Shown here one piece after another: positions 1 to 10,890 of a DNA stretch of 64,000 bases. Origin of the DNA: Ceratotherium simum simum (lineage: Eukaryota > Chordata > Mammalia > Perissodactyla > Rhinocerotidae); the NCBI RefSeq assembly GCF_000283155.1, contig NW_004454181.1, positions 27,998,794 through 28,062,793 of the forward strand, given 5' to 3'. The notes under the pieces are model-generated. The model had not been told where the DNA came from. It did no database searches and saw nothing but the letters and a program-made list of their open reading frames with translations. The first letter of the stretch is position 1, and each line of letters starts with the position of its first letter. A program made the translations under genes and the position numbers.

Positions 1-204
1 AATAAAAGTGTTTATGTAGATGAGAACATTTAAAAAAATCTATGAAGGTGGTCTTGGTATATGGCAAAAACAGTGGGGTTGGTACACGAATGGCTGCACT
101 TTGGAAACCCCTGGTCTAGACGACCTCTAAGCGCCTTCCCAGCTCTGAGGCCCGTGGAGGCGAGGGCTCCAGTCTCAGCACAGAGCACACGTTGCTGGTC
201 TCCA

Positions 205-333
205 ACTCTCTTAAGTATAAGCTTTGTGTGTGCAGCGACTGTGTGTGGCTTTTTGGCCACTCTGTCCCAAATATCTGATTCAGTGGGTGGCACATAGTTG
301 GATTTCAATAAATGATTCTGAAGGAATGAATGC
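205..333 (+). repeat. L2 LINE 3' end fragment
   Basis: The segment ends in the L2 tail pattern: a 'ggcacatagt' block, then a 'tcaataaatg' block, then a 'gaatgaatg' tail. The upstream part is diverged but in the right order. It is an ancient non-mobile fossil; the start is approximate. Confidence 0.6.
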
Positions 334-444
334 ATGACTTAGGTAGAAAATACTGCATTGTGACATATCTTTATGTTTGAGAGTGAAAGAGAAAGAAATC
401 CCTGCATTTCAGACCCTGTAGAGTAGTGAACAGGCACAGGTGGG

Positions 445-554
445 CTCACTCACACACACACACACATACACACACTCACACTCACACACACACTCACACT
501 CACACACACACTCACAATCACACACACTCACACACTCACACTCACACACACACT
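445..554. repeat. (CA)n/(TCACAC)n microsatellite
   Basis: About 110 bases of CA dinucleotides regularly interrupted by TCAC units, giving a compound repeat. It creates a spurious His-Thr reading frame. Repeats of this kind are usually length-polymorphic and can adopt Z-DNA. Confidence 0.95.
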
Positions 555-597
555 CTTTATGTTTTGAATGTTAACCCAAGTTGCATTTTTGGAGCAG

Positions 598-635
598 TCA
601 TTGAAATTTGCAGAATTTCATTGAAATTTGCAGAA
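598..635. repeat. Short tandem duplication, 20-bp period
   Basis: The 18-mer tcattgaaatttgcagaa occurs at 598-615 and again, identical, at 618-635, separated by two bases. This is a recent local duplication or slippage product with no coding role seen. Confidence 0.9.
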
Positions 636-713
636 CACATTTAATACTGTTTTTTAAAAGAATAATCTGGCTTTTGACATCTGAGGTCCTCTCTGGAAAA
701 AGGCAAAGTTTAA

Positions 714-741
714 ATAATGAATGAATGAATAAATAAATAAA
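714..741. repeat. (AATG)n/(AATA)n tetranucleotide repeat
   Basis: A short run of AATG units turning into AATA units. It is a small microsatellite next to otherwise ordinary AT-rich DNA. Confidence 0.85.
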
Positions 742-1469
742 TGTATTTCCTTTTTATTTTCAGTTTTCTTTGTTCCCAAATCTCATTGGCTCTCTGCTTG
801 AAGGATTTTTAAATTGACTGGCTCTTTGGTTCAAATTGTGTTTTTTAAAAGTTTTGGCATAGGCTACAGACCTGATGCGGGGGTTGGAGTCTGGGCGTGC
901 CACCACACTGCCTTGGCTGAGTGATGGTTTAAACACAGCCAAACAGCTGGTCCTGCTGGGAGAGTCATTGGTGGGAAGATTCTGCAGAAACAATGTTCTG
1001 GTCTGAGCGTCACTGTCCTCACAGGAGAATCTGAGGGGCTGGTGGTCTCCTCAGGTCCAAGGGAGACCGATGGATTCAGGAGAGCCATCGCTGACCCCCA
1101 TCCATCTCTGTTTTCTCTTCCATTCTCCACCCAGAGCTGTAGTTGGCTCTGATCTCCAGTAGTTGTTGGGAATTGCTGCCTCTAGAACTTGAGTTGGTGG
1201 AACAGAGAGACAGAGACTGGACTTTCTTCTCAGCATCACCTCATATTTCAGGTGAAGGCTTATCCCTATATGGGGGAAGGAAAGAGGGTTTGAGTCCAGC
1301 TTTCAGATAGAGCCACCTCTGCTCCCTCAGCCCAACGCCAGCCATTTGGTTTTATTTGTGAGCCCTTTCTGAGGGCAAAGAAACATCAAGGGCAAGATAA
1401 ATGGAAGCAGAATTATTGCAAAGTACTGAAAACTTTCTAGTTGCTCAAGCAGCACAGATAGTTATTATG
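742..1469. other. Single-copy DNA, no feature seen
   Basis: No repeat family, conserved reading frame or RNA fold was recognised. Frames of up to about 88 residues are present on both strands, lack any known domain and are consistent with chance. Confidence 0.5.
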
Positions 1470-1592
1470 AAAAGAATAAAGTGATATACTCCACAGGGCT
1501 GTTGTGATGAATTGAGACAATGTGGATAAACATCGCAGCTGTGTCCTGCCCATCAGAGGCAGTCCATAAATAATAGCTATGATTGTTATTTA
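1470..1592 (+). repeat. MIR SINE, 3' half
   Basis: The order of blocks (cacagggctgttgtgatga, a 'gataaacatcgcag' block, then an 'ataaatAATAGCTATGATTG'-like end) matches the 3' half of MIR in sense. A short L2-like tail with 'ttgttgaatgaa' follows at about 1630-1650. Confidence 0.7.
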
Positions 1593-1664
1593 ACTCCTCA
1601 CACAGTAAGTGGCTCTTAGTGGGTCTCTGTCTACATTTGTTGAATGAACAAATGATGGAACTGG

Positions 1665-2511
1665 TTGCCTTAGAGGGAGGAAGCTAGAAGTACCCAAGCT
1701 GAAGATGTGTGTTATTGAGTTATGGTGTTGATACTCCCATCCAATAACAAAATAGAAATGGAAGTGAGCTCAGAGCTGGTGCTTTAGATCTGCCACCCAT
1801 CAGCCCAGCTGATGTCCTTCAGGGCAGGATGGCTTTGACTGGCCAGACAACTGCAGAACAACTTTCCATTTACCCTCTTAACCTTTCTGCATAGTTGATT
1901 ATGAAGTTAGAATGCCTCCAGTTAAGCCAACATGGCTTCAGGCACCAGGGGTTTGCAGCGGCCCTTTAATAGAGCAGTTGTGGGGAGCAGTGAAGCAGGT
2001 GGGTGTCCCCCGTCTGGCACACGCTCTTAGAGCTTTTGAGCTTTGGCATTAGGGGTCCAAGAAGCCTGCTCCTGACTTAGTGGAATATTAAGGAGGAGAT
2101 AAGGTCTCTGAGGCTGTGTGTTCTTGCAAGGGTTTCTATATCTGCATTCCTGACCAAAGGGTGTAGTGAAGCTAAGCTGCCAGCACCAAAACCTTTACTC
2201 AGAATGATTGGATTAGAGGAGGCAGCACACAGAGCATTATCAGAATAATGAAGAGAATAAAATCCACGAGGAGGTCTCTTTCTGAGCACGGTCTGTCCCA
2301 TCCCAGATATTGGTGGACTCTGAGTGGCATGGGCTGTGCTTGTGGTCAGTAAAATCTCCTACATTTCCCCAGCCAAATGGTCTGTACATTCAAGGTACCT
2401 TAGAACCACGATTCCTAAGGCGGAGGGGTCTCAGTTAGAGGTCATTGCTTCGACAGGCATGCTGTAAAGTGGATATTGCTCCACACAGGAGCACGAGTTA
2501 TAATGACAGAC
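1665..2511. other. Single-copy DNA, no feature seen
   Basis: Mixed-composition sequence without recognisable repeats, coding domains or RNA genes. Confidence 0.5.
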
Positions 2512-2605
2512 TCACTGTGATGGAGGGCTTCCTCGGTGCCAGGCAACATCCTTAGCCCTTACATGGATTGTCTCTCTCGGTCCCCTGAGCAGCCCTATGG
2601 CAGGC
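2512..2605 (-). repeat. MIR SINE fragment
   Basis: An antisense MIR core: a 'gagggcttcctcggtgccaggc' type block, then 'ttacatggattgtct', then 'gagcagccctatgg'. Only the central part is kept. Confidence 0.7.
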
Positions 2606-5074
2606 GCGTGGTTGTAGATGTTTGTCGTTTATGGTCGCAGACAGCATTCCCACTTCCCCAGAGCCCAGATTTCCTTTGGGGGTTATCTCACTTTTGGTGT
2701 TTATGGTCTTGTTGGAATGGTAAATCAGACATCTGTCCCTCTCACTAGGGTGCCTGAAGGTTTCCTCAAATGACACTGGTGAGGCAAGGGAAAGTCCAGT
2801 TGGAATTTCTCTCTTCCAGGACTTGGAATCTTGAGCTTATCATTAGAGAGCAGAAGAAATCCTTAGGACTTCTTGATTACGGCTCCAGTTCTCGGGCCAG
2901 ATAGCCAGGTAACTTCTGTTCTCTGCTCCAAGTTTGTCCTAAATTATCTCTTCTCTTCCCTCCTGTGAGTTGCCCCACACCCTCCAGTAAATTTCCTTGT
3001 AGCCAGACTCTTTGAGTGTCCAGGGTTCAGATCTGTCTGCCTCAAGAGCCCATGAACCTCACTATTAGGCAATATCGGAGCCTCTTTGTTTCCTCCTGGA
3101 CTCGACATTCTAAGAGGCTCTGCTTGTGAAAGTCTGAGAACCTACGATTCTAAAATGATGTGATTAATGCCTTTTCTATTCTTTCAGAGCTGATCAGTGT
3201 TCACACCTGCAAATCCCCCTCCCAAATTAGCTGTCGCTTGAGCTGTCGGCTGAGTCAGCAGCAGGGCGTGCGAGGCCTGTCAGGCTTGAGCTCGGCCCAC
3301 AGAACACATCCCTTTACTCATGCAGGCCTCTCCCTGCAGGCTCCGCATCTACCGCCCTGCCAGCCCCGTCCCCTTGCTTGTCCGTAAGACCTGGGGTTTA
3401 CGGTCCCCTGGGAGAAATCTGAACTTGAGTGACAAGGTGAAGAAAGCAGGAGCTGGGATGCCTCTTGCAGAGTTTTTGCCCTTTAGACAGTCCCCTGGGG
3501 TGGCCCCGGGGATGGTTTATCCACTAAGCAGTGACGAATAGGGCCTCGTGGCAGCTTCGAGAAATGCTCCACCATCTAGTTGTAGAATGAGAGATTAGAA
3601 ATGTTCCCCCGTGTCGCCACTTGTCAAATATAAACAGACATTCATATTTAAGCAGCTAAAAAGTAGGAATCATCTCCTCGATGTTATTGAACAAAGTAGG
3701 TCATTTGAATTATGTGAACAGACACCATTTTCCCGTAGGAGACTCAATAAAACTATTTTTATTTTGAACAAAAATTTAGCACAATTTTTCCTGAATTGCC
3801 CTTTGCCAGAAAATATTGCTACCTTAAGCTATCGTCTAGGCTTCTTCAGTGTAGGAGCTTGCCTGCTTCCATCTGTTCTAGGCACAGCGGCTAGCACAGT
3901 TTTCAAATTTTTTTTTTTAACAATGGAATCATTTTTTAGATGACGGTTTTATGAGGGGCTAAAATATACGAAATAGGCAAGATGGAGCTGCTTTGCTGAA
4001 GTCACCCCCACCTGTGGCCTCCCCCGTGACCTCCTGCCTGGGTCCCTGAGGCAACTCTGAAGAATCACAGGTGTTGAGGAAGCATTGGAAAACTGCCGTC
4101 CCAGGATCTCATCTGAACTGAATTGGATTCCATGGAAGCGAGGCTGACCAACATCTGAACTAGGAAGTTTGCATTGTTTTTTTCTTTGCTCTGTCTTGTC
4201 CTCCTCTCCCCACCCCAAGATATGGCTGAGGGAAACAAGAGGGGGGTTTACAGAGAGATGAGAAAAGGCAGGTCAGTGTAGGCCTAAAAGCCGAGGCTCC
4301 AGGCAAACAGCAGGGCAGAAGGCAGGAGGATGGAGAGCTGAGCTGGGCAGGAGGGGACTCAGGACACAGCAGATTTACAGGAACTGGGGGGAAGGACAAA
4401 GAAGTCAGTGAACAGGTGAGGACAGCAGCTAAAAGACAGCCAAGGACAGGGTGTCACACGCTGAGCTGTCTGCAGCCCGGGGCATTTAGGTGGTGCCCGG
4501 GCTTCCTCAGAGCAGTGTGGACATAGCTTACGGGCCTTTGTAACAGCAGGAAATCTGATTGAGTCCTTCTGCTTTGCGTCCGTCCTGCTGCTCGGGTTTT
4601 TGACCTGTCTCTGAAGAATATACTCATTCTCAGAGCCTTTAAGGTAGTGTTTGGGGCTGTGGAAGCCAGAATCCGATCAGGTCGATGTATATGCGGTTTT
4701 ATGGTTCGCAAAATACCTTTCTACACACGACCTCATTGCTCCTCGGAGGTATGTCAGGAAGGCCTGTATAAGGAATGTTACACAGCACCTGATGGCCCAG
4801 AACACTGCTGATGCCACCACCGTGTATAGAGAGCAGAGCATGAACGAGGCAGGAAGAGAAATACGGTACAGACAAGCTAATTGCCATCCTCTCTGTGCTC
4901 GGTGTGCGGCCTCCCACATACGCCCGGCCACCGGGCAGGACAGTAGCCGTTATGCATTCCATTCGCAATAGGTCAGACTGGCTTTGTGCTAAGTTTCCTG
5001 GCTCATGTCATTCAGATGTGTCATGTGTACTTGGTTGTCATAGCATGTTGCTCAAGAAGGATGATCTTCTAGGC
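2606..5074. other. Single-copy DNA with a MARE-like site
   Basis: The longest repeat-poor block of the left half. I see no gene. A 110-residue plus-strand frame at 3611-3943 has no recognised domain. The MARE-like palindrome at 3248 is listed separately. 3600-3930 is AT-rich and could be conserved non-coding DNA, but that cannot be judged without an alignment. Confidence 0.45.
3248..3260. promoter_or_regulatory. MARE/NF-E2-like palindrome
   Basis: The 13-mer ggctgagtcagca differs at one base from the palindromic Maf recognition element tgctgagtcagca, which is bound by small-Maf/NFE2/NRF2 or large Maf proteins. It contains a perfect AP-1 core (tgagtca). Whether it is bound is unknown. Confidence 0.4.
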
Positions 5075-5275
5075 CAGAGGTCACAAACTGGTTGCCCCCA
5101 AAGTGTGCTGGTCCCCAGATGGGTTTTGTCTGACCCGGCATCAGGTTTAAAATTTTGAGTTGGTTGCCAACATTTAAAAATTAGAAGATATAGATATCTG
5201 CGTTTCTGGTTTTCTTGAAAAAATGGAGGACCTGACAACATTGGTTTTTACAACTGCCCGCTTTCCGTGAGTCAT
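5075..5275 (+). mobile_element. hAT-type DNA transposon fossil
   Basis: It starts with the hAT-like end 'cagaggtcacaaactgg' and carries the body blocks 'aaagtgtgctggtc' and 'gttggttgccaacattt' known from common mammalian non-autonomous hAT elements. The far end is not clear. No transposase coding is left. Confidence 0.5.
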
Positions 5276-5403
5276 GTGTTCTCCGAATTGCCACAGACCC
5301 CACCCAGCCTGCTTCACTTCTTTCCGTTATATGTAGATCCTCGTGCTTTTCAGTTTGAGACCCTTGGTTTCAGTTGTTGTTTTATGTAATTTGCCAGGTA
5401 GAG

Positions 5404-5622
5404 CAGGGGTTGGCAAACTATGGCCTGTGGGCCAAATCTGGCCCTCTGTCTGTTTGTATAAATAAAGTTTTATTGGAACACGGCCACACTCATTTCTTGA
5501 CATTTTGTCCTTGGCTGCTTTCACACTACTCAGAATGCAGTAGTTGTGAGAAAGGCCATATTGTTTGCAAATCCTAAAATATTTACAATCTGGTCCTCTA
5601 CAGAAAAAGTTAGCCATCCCTG
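5404..5622 (+). mobile_element. MER1-type hAT-Charlie element
   Basis: A complete non-autonomous element from 'caggggttggcaaac' to the matching inverted end 'ttagccatccctg'. Internal blocks 'aaataaagttttattggaac' and 'ctaaaatatttacaatctgg' are diagnostic of this group. It has no coding capacity. The 8-bp flanks no longer match, so insertion is old. Confidence 0.75.
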
Positions 5623-5639
5623 ATCCTGACCATGGCCAG

Positions 5640-6189
5640 AGGACTGACTTTTCACTACAAAATGACCCATCAAAATGTTTTCTAAACAAAAGTCGTCTCC
5701 TCTCAGAGGAATTCTACCATTGTTCTTAAACTACCTTCGTTTTCTTTCCCTCCAGGCTTTATTTATAACCTGCCAAACTGAGAGGAGAAGTTGGTGACCA
5801 ATTGTTCCCCGGTCTGGGTTGTTGTGAGGTCGCACACTGTCAGTTTTAGTGGTCAGGGCCACGAGGCAGTTGGCTTCCTTTCATTTTTCCCTTGCCTGCT
5901 GTGTCCTTGGGGAAAGAACAGGACTGCCTAGAATTATTGGCATCCTGCTTTTCTGTAGACTCTACCTCTAACCCACAGAGATCAGCATTGCTGGTGTCAT
6001 TATTTATGAGAACAATGTCTTTCACACATGTAGATACGTTTCACAGTATTCCTGCACCTTTTCTCACATTTCCTTCTCAAGACTATCCTACGAGCCGGTT
6101 GATCGCCCACTCAATAGCTCTTCTTCCTCCCATCTTCTTGCTGTGGAACCCAGGTCTAGGTAGTGACTGAAAATGCCAGAATCTTTTCT
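5640..6189. other. Single-copy DNA, no feature seen
   Basis: No recognised repeat or gene. The 92-residue frame at 5892-6170 shows no domain. Confidence 0.45.
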
Positions 6190-6600
6190 AGCCTTCTACA
6201 GTGACTAGGGTGGTCACATGATCTTGTTCTGGCTAATGACAGATAGGGAAAGTTTTCTGGGAGGCTTCTAGGAAATATTTTCCTCCCTTACAAGAAAGCA
6301 ATATGTGCCAGAGAGATTCCCATGTCCTTTCCTTTCTGTTTCTGGGTGTGGCTTTGTGAAGATGTGATGCTTGGAGCTGCTGCAGCCATCTTGAGACATG
6401 AGGGGAGGCATCAATGATATGCAGAGGATATTGGAAAGATGGATGAGAAAATCCTGAGTTCCTGGAGACATCCTTGAGCCTGGAACCATCGCCCTTCAAA
6501 TGATTCTCATTATGGAAGATACTAATAAAACCTTCTTGTTAAAGCTACTTTTTGTCAGGTATTCTGTTATTTTATGACTAAAAGTGTCTTAATTCAAACA
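6190..6600 (+). mobile_element. Solo LTR-like element, probably MaLR class
   Basis: Blocks in order: 'gtggtcacatgat' and 'ttctggctaatgaca' at the start, 'ctgctgcagccatcttgaga' in the middle, and an 'actaataaaacc'/'ttaaagctac' polyadenylation-like region followed by 'attctgttattttatgac' at the end. This layout resembles ancient mammalian MaLR-type LTRs. The central 'gccatctt' is a YY1-type motif (minus strand). Family name uncertain; no internal viral genes. Confidence 0.5.
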
Positions 6601-6654
6601 ACTAGGTACTGTTAACTTTAGTTTATATATTTTAAAAAAACTAGCAAAAATGTA

Positions 6655-6890
6655 TATAGTTCTTGCTGTGTGTTACCTGCTATTCTGAGTACTTTCCAAA
6701 TAGTAATTCATTTAGTCCTCATAAAGACACTATAAAATAGGTATTATTCCAACTTTACAGAAGAGGAAAGGGACACTCAGTAAACGTTAATGCTGCATGA
6801 GGTCACACACCTGGTAAGAGGCAGAGCTAGGATCTAACCCTGGGCAGTCTGACTCCAGAGGACCTGGGCTTAATCATTATACTTGCTCCC
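6655..6890 (-). repeat. MIR SINE, near full length
   Basis: Antisense MIR with all main blocks: a 'gtgtgttacctgctattctgag' type start, 'taattcatttagtcctca', 'ttacagaagaggaaa', 'aggtcacacacctggtaaga' and the 'ctgactccagagg' end. Confidence 0.85.
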
Positions 6891-6899
6891 TCTCTAGGA

Positions 6900-7261
6900 G
6901 AGAAGAGATGGTTTGCTTCATGCCACATGACACAAGTTATCTCACAGCATCTGGTGCCACCCGTGTCTGGGACAGGCACTGGAACAATCTGTACACGCGT
7001 CCGTCCGTCTCACCAGGCAGTGAGCTGCCCATCACTATCCATCTTCATCGCCCTCGAGCTTGTCACAGTCCTGGATCTTCGTGGGTGCTCAATCCTAGGA
7101 CTGGCTTTCAGGTCTCTTTGCTGCTCACCTGCTCCTCTTTCTTCCTTCTTTTCAGCTGCAGTCATCAAACTCTTGCCAGCTTGGGTGAGCTCAGGAGGAG
7201 AGTGTAGCAAGGCCAGTACCCTTGGCCCTGTATCCTACTGAGGGACATTGTATGGTGGCCA
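6900..7261. other. Single-copy DNA, no feature seen
   Basis: Overlapping short frames of about 100 residues occur on the plus strand without domain similarity. A weak L2-like 'gggtgctcaatcctagga' lies at about 7083. Confidence 0.4.
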
Positions 7262-7502
7262 TGGGTACTGGGTTTAAAGTCAGGTGGAGTTAAGTTCAGT
7301 TATGGCTCTGCTACTTCTAGCTGTGTTTCCATGGGAAAGTCCCTTCCCCTCTGAGCCTCAGTGTCCTCTTCTGTAAAGTGGAGTAATAATGACCTACCCA
7401 ATGAGGTTGTTTTGAGGATTAAAATGATAGACATATAAAATGCTTAACAAAGTACCTGGCACCAAGTAATCACCCAGTAAATGGTAGGTACTGTTATTAG
7501 TG
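7262..7502 (+). repeat. MIR SINE, near full length
   Basis: Sense MIR with 'ggctctgctacttctagctg', 'tgagcctcagtgtcctcttc', 'gaggttgttttgaggatta' and 'cagtaaatggtaggtactg' in the expected order. Confidence 0.88.
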
Positions 7503-7639
7503 AGGTTGCTTTTTTTATTCTTACTGTCTCTATGTTTGAGGCTGTTTGTGGACTAAAATGTCTGGAGAACCTGCTGTTCTTGTGTGAGGTGGTCCTGAAA
7601 TCTTGGGAGTGAAGGATGGGGCTTACTGTGAGAGATGGT

Positions 7640-7780
7640 GATGTAGGAGTCAGAAGAGCAGGATGCTAGCCCAGCTTTGTGATCTCAGTGGCTCCCTCTT
7701 CTCTCTGGGTTTCTGCTTCCCCACCTGTCCAATGTGTGTGTTCGCTGAGATGACCCCTAGGGCCTTTTCCAGCTGGGACG
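7640..7780 (+). repeat. MIR3-like SINE fragment
   Basis: It carries the 'ttctgcttccccacctgtcc' block and then 'agatgacccctagggcctt' with 'ttccagct', the pattern of the MIR3 3' half. Confidence 0.65.
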
Positions 7781-7879
7781 GGCCACACTGCGAGATACAC
7801 CAAACACACAGGCCTGCATTCTCTCTGGGACTCTGCACAGCTCAGGAACAGTTACCATCCCTGAGGGCCTGATTTAGTT

Positions 7880-8005
7880 TTCTCCAAAATCAGCTAAGGT
7901 TGCCCACGGGTTTCCATCCCGTTAGCCACCAGCATGACCAGTGCCCAGTGCCTGGCACGAGGTACGTGGTCAATAATTCCGAGTTGGATGAATGAATGAA
8001 CTCCA
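7880..8005 (+). repeat. L2 LINE 3' tail
   Basis: The tail 'cagtgcctggcacgaggtac', 'gtggtcaataattcc', 'ggatgaatgaatgaa' is a standard L2 end. Confidence 0.7.
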
Positions 8006-8389
8006 TTGACTGAGTGAGTGGCAACTGTGACCCCTGGAGGTTGGGTAGGTTTGGTTTCTTACTGTATAAATATTTAGAATATGACCATGATTATAGTTTT
8101 TGGCAACGGTGAATCACTTACTCATGGTCATGGACTTGAGCTTAACCAAACTGTGAGCCAGCACCAGAATAAACCGCACTGAACCGCTGGCCTCAGAGCC
8201 AAAGGGAAACTGACTTTCCACTGACCTGTGAGCCAGGTCTGGTTTTGTAAAAAAAATTTTACAAACAATCCAATATCTAGCAAACCTGGTCAAACCAGAT
8301 GCTTGCTTGCGTTTTCTTCTAAAACCCTGAACTGGAACAAAATTAGACCCCAAATAATCCTTGCTCACAAGATTGCACAATATATGCAA
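8006..8389. other. Single-copy DNA, no feature seen
   Basis: No recognised family. A 100-residue minus-strand frame crosses it into the next MIR and has no domain. Confidence 0.4.
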
Positions 8390-8605
8390 ATAATAATAAT
8401 GTTGCAGGGCAATCACTTTGTGCTAAGTGCATTATCTCATTTATTCCTCAAACAAACCTATGAAGTAGGTGCAATTTTTATTCCTATTTTACAAGTGAGG
8501 AAAGTTTGACAGCTAAGTAACTTTTTCCAAGGTCACACGGCCGTTAGAAGCCAGAGTGGACGTTTGAACCCAGGTCCGCTGGATTCCTCAGCATCAATGA
8601 CAGTT
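8390..8605 (-). repeat. MIR SINE, near full length
   Basis: Antisense MIR with 'gcattatctcatttattcct', 'ctatgaagtaggtgcaat', 'ttacaagtgaggaaa', 'ccaaggtcacacggccgtta' and 'gtttgaacccaggtccgct'. Confidence 0.88.
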
Positions 8606-8639
8606 ACGAGTTAACGAGCGTGCCTCATGAGACAGTCAG

Positions 8640-8790
8640 CAGGCTGAGCATTTTGCATGCATAAGCTCAGTTAATCCCTCCACTAGTGCTGTCGGGAGGG
8701 TACCATTATTAGCTCCATTTTAGAGATGAGGTAACAGCTTTTAAGGGATTATGTAAGCGGCCTGCAGGTTGTTGATGCTGGAGCCATCCC
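8640..8790 (-). repeat. MIR SINE fragment
   Basis: Antisense MIR with 'gagcattttgcatgcataag', 'taccattattagctccattt' and 'tagagatgaggtaaca'. Confidence 0.75.
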
Positions 8791-8885
8791 CATAGAATGG
8801 CAGAGCTCAAGAAACTCTCAGGGGCCACAAAAGAGGCGGGACGTTACCAAGGTCACACAGTAACTCAGTGATTGAACTGGGACAG
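8791..8885 (-). repeat. MIR/MIR3 fragment
   Basis: The 'ttaccaaggtcacacagtaa' and 'ctcagtgattgaactggga' blocks match the antisense MIR family 5' half. It abuts the previous MIR in the same orientation and may be a second insertion. Confidence 0.55.
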
Positions 8886-8997
8886 GGCTTCGTGGAAGAC
8901 TTTTCCCATTCACTGCTGGGAGGGTAGTGTCGCAGCAACAGTGGGAGGGGGGCCCGCCATATGGCTGATCCATCATGACCCTTGCCCTAGAGACAGG

Positions 8998-9258
8998 AAA
9001 GAGAGCTCAGTGGATCAGAATGTATGCTTTGGAATCAAACAGATCTGTGGTCAAATCACAGCTCTAAAACTAACTTGCTGGGTGACTTTGGGAAAGACCC
9101 TTCCTCTCCCTGAGACTCTATTTCCTCTTCTGCAAAATGGGACAATAACCATGCTTGCCTCCTGGGGTTACTGGAGGAGTAAATGTGAAAACACAAGTAA
9201 AGTGTCTGGCACAATGACTGCCACAGAGTGAACATGGAGTAGCTGATGTTATCGTTAT
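8998..9258 (+). repeat. MIR SINE, near full length
   Basis: Sense MIR with 'tgctttggaatcaaacagat', 'ctgggtgactttgggaaag', 'ctcttctgcaaaatgggaca' and a 'gtctggcacaatgactgcca' end. It faces the antisense MIRs at 8390-8885. Confidence 0.88.
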
Positions 9259-9410
9259 TGAAATGGTCCGTGAGCCAAAAGAGGTTTGAGAACCACTGTT
9301 CTGTGTAGAGAAGCCCTGAAATCTGCTTCACGATGACGACGTATGCTGGAAAGGAGGCCCAGAGGCTGAAGAGTGTCTGACTCTATAAGAGACATACATG
9401 CATTTGGGGG

Positions 9411-9628
9411 ACGCACACACATACACACACGCACACACATGCACCTGCACACCTGGACACACATACACTTGTATGCATATGTGTACACATGTATGCGCAC
9501 ACAATATACACAGCACATATATGCTCACACACACATGTGCACGCATGCATACGCACACACATGCCCATGGCTATAAATGCTCACATCCACATATATGTGC
9601 ACACACGCACTTTGCACGTGCACACACT
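9411..9628. repeat. Complex (CA/TG/AT)n alternating tract
   Basis: About 220 bases of almost uninterrupted alternating purine and pyrimidine, mixing CA, GC, TG and AT steps. It is a degenerated microsatellite with strong Z-DNA potential. Several Cys/His/Thr-rich frames on both strands are artefacts of the repeat. Confidence 0.9.
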
Positions 9629-9940
9629 CCCTCCCCTTCATTGCCTAGTTAACACCTACTCGTCCTTCAGCTCTCAACCCAAAGGTCACTGCCTCAGGGC
9701 AGCAGCCCTGACTCCCAGGTGAAGCTGGCCCCTCAGGCTGTGCTATCTTGGCACCTTGCACTTTTCCTCCTCAATTTGCATTTCAATTGTCATTGAATAG
9801 TTGTGTAATAAGTTGCTTAATTCTGTAGAATGTTAGCTCTGCAGAGGGCAGGGACAAAGCCTGACTATTCTTCACTGATGGAAAGCACCTAACCCAGCCC
9901 GGCACACAGCAAGCCTTCGACAGAGATGTGCCATTGATTG
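9629..9940 (+). repeat. L2 LINE 3' end
   Basis: L2 3' region with 'acacctactcgtccttcagc', 'gcactttt', 'gagggcagggacaaagcctg' and 'ccggcacacagcaagccttc'. The final tail runs into 'gattgagcgga'. Confidence 0.8.
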
Positions 9941-10435
9941 AGCGGAACCACCAGGATCCCTTTTGCATGCAGGCTGGGGAAGAGCTGACTCATGGTGGGG
10001 CTCCCTCGTGCAGGGTTTTGGCCTTGCAGTATGATGGTTTGTAGGCTCAGTCAGAGATCCAAGCCTCAGAATGCTGTGGAAATTGGTAAGAAGGAAAACC
10101 CGACTTTCAAATGCATTCCTAGTCGCCAGGAAAACAAGCATTGGTGGTGGAGAGAATGTCTAATAAGTCTGAAATGCAGAAACCTCCTTACTTCTTCTCA
10201 CTCCACTTTCCCTGGGGAGGCTAGGGGACACCAGCAGCTGGCACAAGTGAAAAGGTTGAGGAGTCACTGCCTGGGCTGGGCCAGAACCGCTTTCTTTCTC
10301 TCAGGTCAGATTATAGCAGTAAGCAGGCCCCTGTTAGACAAAAAGAGGGCGAAGAATGAGGGGTGGAGGGAAATGAGAAGTGCAATGCAGGGCAGTGAAA
10401 AGCACGTGCTGGGGTTAGAGTGACTTATTTTTCTT
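9941..10435. other. Single-copy DNA, no feature seen
   Basis: A 143-residue plus-strand frame (9992-10423) runs through this block without a recognised domain; I treat it as chance. Confidence 0.4.
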
Positions 10436-10890
10436 CATTTATTTATTTAAGGAATGGTTCTGGGCACCTTCTAAGGGCCGGGCACTGTGCTAGCTGCTGG
10501 GGATCCAAGAGAAAATGAGATAGACATAGTCCTTGACCTCCGGGTGCTCAAGTCTGCTGGAGAGATGGACAAGGAAACAGGCAATCAAAATGCAGTGTGA
10601 TCAGTGCTCCAGTGGGGAAGTTCAGAAGGGGGCCTCCTGGGGAGGATGTGGCTTCTGGAGAGGAGGATGTCTAAGCTAAGACATGGAGAGTGAACCGCAG
10701 TTGACCAGGCCAGGAGAATGGGGAATGGGTGGTCTGAGGGGAGAGAAGAGTTTGTGGGCTGGCCCCACAGGGAGAGAGGGCACAGCATGCCAAGACACAT
10801 GGCAGGAATTCCATATGGCAGCTGCTGGTGGGTCCTGGGTGGGATGGCATGGAGGTCAGGGTCCAGTGGGATGCGTAGCTTGTCCATGTA
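10436..10890 (-). repeat. L2 LINE, antisense 3' region
   Basis: Antisense L2 beginning with 'tcatttatttatttaaggaa', then 'gggccgggcactgtgctagc', 'gctggggatcc', and the long purine-rich stretch that is the reverse of the L2 3' UTR and RT C-terminus ('agggcacagcatgccaa'). Confidence 0.75.

Noticed and set aside
445..554. CRISPR-like array or other regularly spaced repeats
   Set aside because: Units are short, variable and dinucleotide-based; this is a eukaryotic microsatellite. No CRISPR-type repeat-spacer structure occurs in the window.
426..644. His-Thr repeat protein frame
   Set aside because: It is simply the translation of the (CA)n/(TCACAC)n microsatellite.
9262..9301. Possible complete hAT element
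   Set aside because: Only a terminal-like 'tttgagaaccactg' is present with no partner end; too short to call. The same applies at about 53187.
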